From an uncultured SAR86 cluster bacterium (GTDB lineage: Bacteria > Pseudomonadota > Gammaproteobacteria > Magnimaribacterales > AG-339-G14): a DNA stretch of 64,000 bases. Shown here one piece after another: positions 62,059-64,000 of the stretch; position 1 is the stretch's first letter; each line of letters opens with the position of its first letter. The notes under the pieces are model-generated. The model had not been told where the DNA came from. It made no database searches and saw nothing but the letters and a program-made list of their open reading frames with translations. The stretch spans positions 124,001-188,000 of the forward strand of contig CACOJO010000001.1 in NCBI GenBank assembly GCA_902627595.1. Direction: 5' to 3'. A program made the position numbers and the translations under genes.

Positions 62059-62967
62059 ATGAAGAAAGCAATTTCTATTTTAGGACCTACTCATTGTGGC
62101 AAGACAGAGCTTGCATTAGAAATAAATAAGCAATTTGCATCAAAAATAATTAGCGTCGATTCTGTTCAGTTATATAAAGGCGCAAATATTGGAAGTAGCA
62201 AACCTGATCAAGAAATTTTAGAAAAAATTCATCATAGCTTAGTAAATATATTAGATCTTGAGGAAGATTTTTCAGTTAAAGATTTCCTTAATGAAATATC
62301 ATACGAATTATTTGACTCTAATGAAGATCTTATATTTGTCGGCGGGACAATGATGTACTTTTATTCTCTTTTTAATGGCATATCTAAGCTACCTGAAAAG
62401 AATATTAAATTTAGAAAAAAAATCGCAGAAGAAGCAAAAAATAAAGGGTGGAAAATATTACATAAAAAACTTGAAGAAATAGATCCCGATGCAGCAAAAA
62501 TGATAAATGATACTGACTCGCAAAGAATACTTAGAGCATTAGAAGTTAATTATTTATCAAAAAGCAGTTTTAGCCAGCTCAAGAGTCTGAAAGAGAAAAG
62601 CATTATTGAGGATTATCAAAAATTCTCTTTTGCGATAATTCCAAGATGTAAAAAAGCTTTTAAAAATGAATTAAAAGAAAGATTTAGGAAAATGCTTGAA
62701 TTGGGTTTAATTGAAGAAACAAAAGATATATTGGAGCGCAGTAGCGAAAAAAAGATTAAAGTTCTGAACAGCGTTGGTTACAAACAAGTCGTAGACTATA
62801 TTAATGGTAAAATTTCTTATGAAGAAATGATTGAGTTAGCTACTAATGCAACCTATCAGCTCGCTAAAAGACAAATCACTTGGCTCAAAAAATTTAAAAT
62901 CGATAAAACTTTATTCTCAGATGAAGATGATAAGGTTATGAAGATTCTATCTATTATCAAAAATTGA
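62059..62967 (+). CDS. miaA: tRNA dimethylallyltransferase
   Basis: Adds an isopentenyl group to A37 of tRNAs reading UNN codons. The P-loop GPTHCGKTE (9-17), SVDSVQLYKGANIGSSKP, FVGGTMMY and DTDSQRILRALEV are family motifs. The 302 residues are normal. In E. coli miaA is followed by hfq and hflX before hflK; here hflK starts only 36 bp downstream. Confidence 0.95.
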   Translation: MKKAISILGPTHCGKTELALEINKQFASKIISVDSVQLYKGANIGSSKPDQEILEKIHHSLVNILDLEEDFSVKDFLNEISYELFDSNEDLIFVGGTMMYFYSLFNGISKLPEKNIKFRKKIAEEAKNKGWKILHKKLEEIDPDAAKMINDTDSQRILRALEVNYLSKSSFSQLKSLKEKSIIEDYQKFSFAIIPRCKKAFKNELKERFRKMLELGLIEETKDILERSSEKKIKVLNSVGYKQVVDYINGKISYEEMIELATNATYQLAKRQITWLKKFKIDKTLFSDEDDKVMKILSIIKN

Positions 62968-63003
62968 ATTCCATTATTACCTCTAACAACTTAAAATAAT
63001 CAT

Positions 63004-64000
63004 ATGTCATGGAATGATCAAGGAAACAATAATGGTTCGAGAGATCCATGGGGAAGAAATAATAATCCTCCACCGGATATAGACGAACTTATTAAAAAAT
63101 TTAGAGCTCAAATAAATTCAATCTTCGGAGGCGGCTCAGGAGGCGGAGACGGCGGTGTCAGAAAGATTCTACCTTCGGTTTTAATCGCCATTGTTCTTTT
63201 ATACTCTGCTTTTGGTATTTATACGGTAGACGCTCAAGAAGAGGCTGTCATTTTAAGATTTGGTAAATATTCAACTACAAAAGGTCCAGGGATTCATTGG
63301 AATCCACCTTTTATAGATAACAGATTTATTGTAAATACTGAAAAATTGTTCACTCATACTACTAATTCTTCAATGCTTACAAAAGATGAAAATATAGTTA
63401 ACGTTGAAGTTGCGGTTCAATACAAACGTTCCAATCCGGTTTTTTTTCTTTTAGAAGCTTCAGCTCCTGAAGACAGTCTAGCTCAAGCTTCTGAGGCAGA
63501 ACTGAGACATGTTGTTGGGAGTACTACTATGGACAGCACCCTTACAGTAGGAAGGGAGCAAATAGCCATGGACGTAAAGTCTAGATTGCAGACTAGATTA
63601 GATACCTACAAAACTGGGATTGAAGTAGTAGCAGTATCTATTAGGGAATCTAGACCTCCGGATGCAGTTAAAGAAGCTTTTGATGACGTAGTGAAAGCTA
63701 GGGAAGACGAAGTCAGGTTAAGAAATGAAGCTGAGACCTATGCAAATGAGGTTGTGCCCATAGCTAGAGGTGAAGCTAAAAGAGCTGTTGAAGATGCCGA
63801 AGGATACAAGCAAAAAGTTATCTCTGAAGCTGAAGGTGAGGCATCAAGATTTGATCAACTCCTTGTTGAGTATTCAAAATCTCCAGAAGTTACTAGACAA
63901 AGACTATATCTAGACGCAGTTCAATCTGTTATGAATAGTAGTACGAAGGTGATGATTGATGTAAAAGAAGGTAACAACATTTTATATTTACCTTTAGACC
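63004..64000 (+). CDS. hflK: HflK, SPFH-domain membrane protease modulator (cut by window edge)
   Basis: Subunit of the HflKC complex that surrounds and restrains the FtsH protease in the inner membrane. I read it directly from the ATG at 63004. A Gly/Asn/Pro-rich cytoplasmic N-terminus with GGGSGGGDGG (42-51) precedes one membrane segment (~54-74), and the SPFH/band 7 domain begins EEAVILRFGKY. About 332 residues are visible and the stop lies beyond the right edge. RESRPPDAVKEAFDDV and the Glu/Ala coiled region fit HflK rather than HflC. Confidence 0.93.
   Translation, partial: MSWNDQGNNNGSRDPWGRNNNPPPDIDELIKKFRAQINSIFGGGSGGGDGGVRKILPSVLIAIVLLYSAFGIYTVDAQEEAVILRFGKYSTTKGPGIHWNPPFIDNRFIVNTEKLFTHTTNSSMLTKDENIVNVEVAVQYKRSNPVFFLLEASAPEDSLAQASEAELRHVVGSTTMDSTLTVGREQIAMDVKSRLQTRLDTYKTGIEVVAVSIRESRPPDAVKEAFDDVVKAREDEVRLRNEAETYANEVVPIARGEAKRAVEDAEGYKQKVISEAEGEASRFDQLLVEYSKSPEVTRQRLYLDAVQSVMNSSTKVMIDVKEGNNILYLPLD

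Overview
The window is a continuous, AT-rich (roughly two-thirds A+T by eye, not computed), very densely packed stretch of a bacterial chromosome. It carries 57 protein genes that I can support, including two cut by the window edges, and one rRNA operon. I see no tRNA gene, insertion sequence, prophage or CRISPR array. Gene content and local order are gammaproteobacterial. As I recall pseudomonad and E. coli gene order, familiar blocks include ilvA/rpiA, rpmB-rpmG/coaBC-dut, rpmE/priA, argC-erpA-anmK-mepM-like-tyrS-rrn, mrcA/aroK-aroB-gltB-gltD and algC-argB-slmA. Low GC, overlapping genes, lost genes inside conserved operons and scarce Shine-Dalgarno sequences suggest a streamlined marine lineage of the SAR86 type. 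That placement is inference and needs a 16S comparison.

Layout. 0-5 kb: threonine dehydratase, rpiA, a lipoprotein glutathione peroxidase, an L,D-transpeptidase, lnt, maf, rpmG (too short to be obvious) and rpmB. 5-13 kb: coaBC-dut, typA, a type B L31 gene with a long acidic tail, priA, tsaE and a dehydratase-only nnrD. 12.8-18.6 kb: a NUDT19-like Nudix / LACTB2-like hydrolase pair, a small membrane protein, and dksA-folK-acs-msrA. 18.6-24.8 kb: a PfkB kinase with thiD-thiE, then argC-erpA facing anmK and an M23 peptidase. 24.8-31.1 kb: tyrS and the 16S-23S-5S operon, with boxA signals, long processing stems and a tRNA-free spacer. 31.1-36 kb: the most unusual block, cobS-cobT followed by a diiron ferritin-like protein and a type II pantothenate kinase, all on the minus strand. 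36-50.7 kb: cysE, tesB, gltBD with an NtrC-like operator, aroKB, mrcA and slmA-argB-algC. 50.8-58.7 kb: ilvE, a glycosyltransferase/methyltransferase/toroid cassette, a second methyltransferase, a hydrolase, panB-panC and a lipid A acyltransferase. 58.7-64 kb: waaA, a PII protein, an acyl-CoA synthetase, miaA and the start of hflK.

How the genes work together. Coenzyme A synthesis is well represented (panB, panC, a type II pantothenate kinase, coaBC), and several CoA users or breakers are present (acs, an acyl-CoA ligase, tesB, a NUDT19-like hydrolase). Nitrogen assimilation is represented by gltBD and a PII protein. Envelope genes include lnt, an L,D-transpeptidase, mrcA, an M23 endopeptidase, anmK, an LpxL-type acyltransferase and waaA. 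Three clusters that are contiguous in model gammaproteobacteria (coaBC-dut/algC-argB-slmA, nnrD-tsaE/miaA-hflK, dksA-folK/panBC) are each split here. One half lies at 5-19 kb and the other at 48-64 kb in opposite orientation, which suggests nested inversions around the rRNA region.

The best candidates for something new are the cobS-cobT-diiron-PanK block, which lacks any visible cobalamin gene, and the 51.7-56.2 kb cassette.
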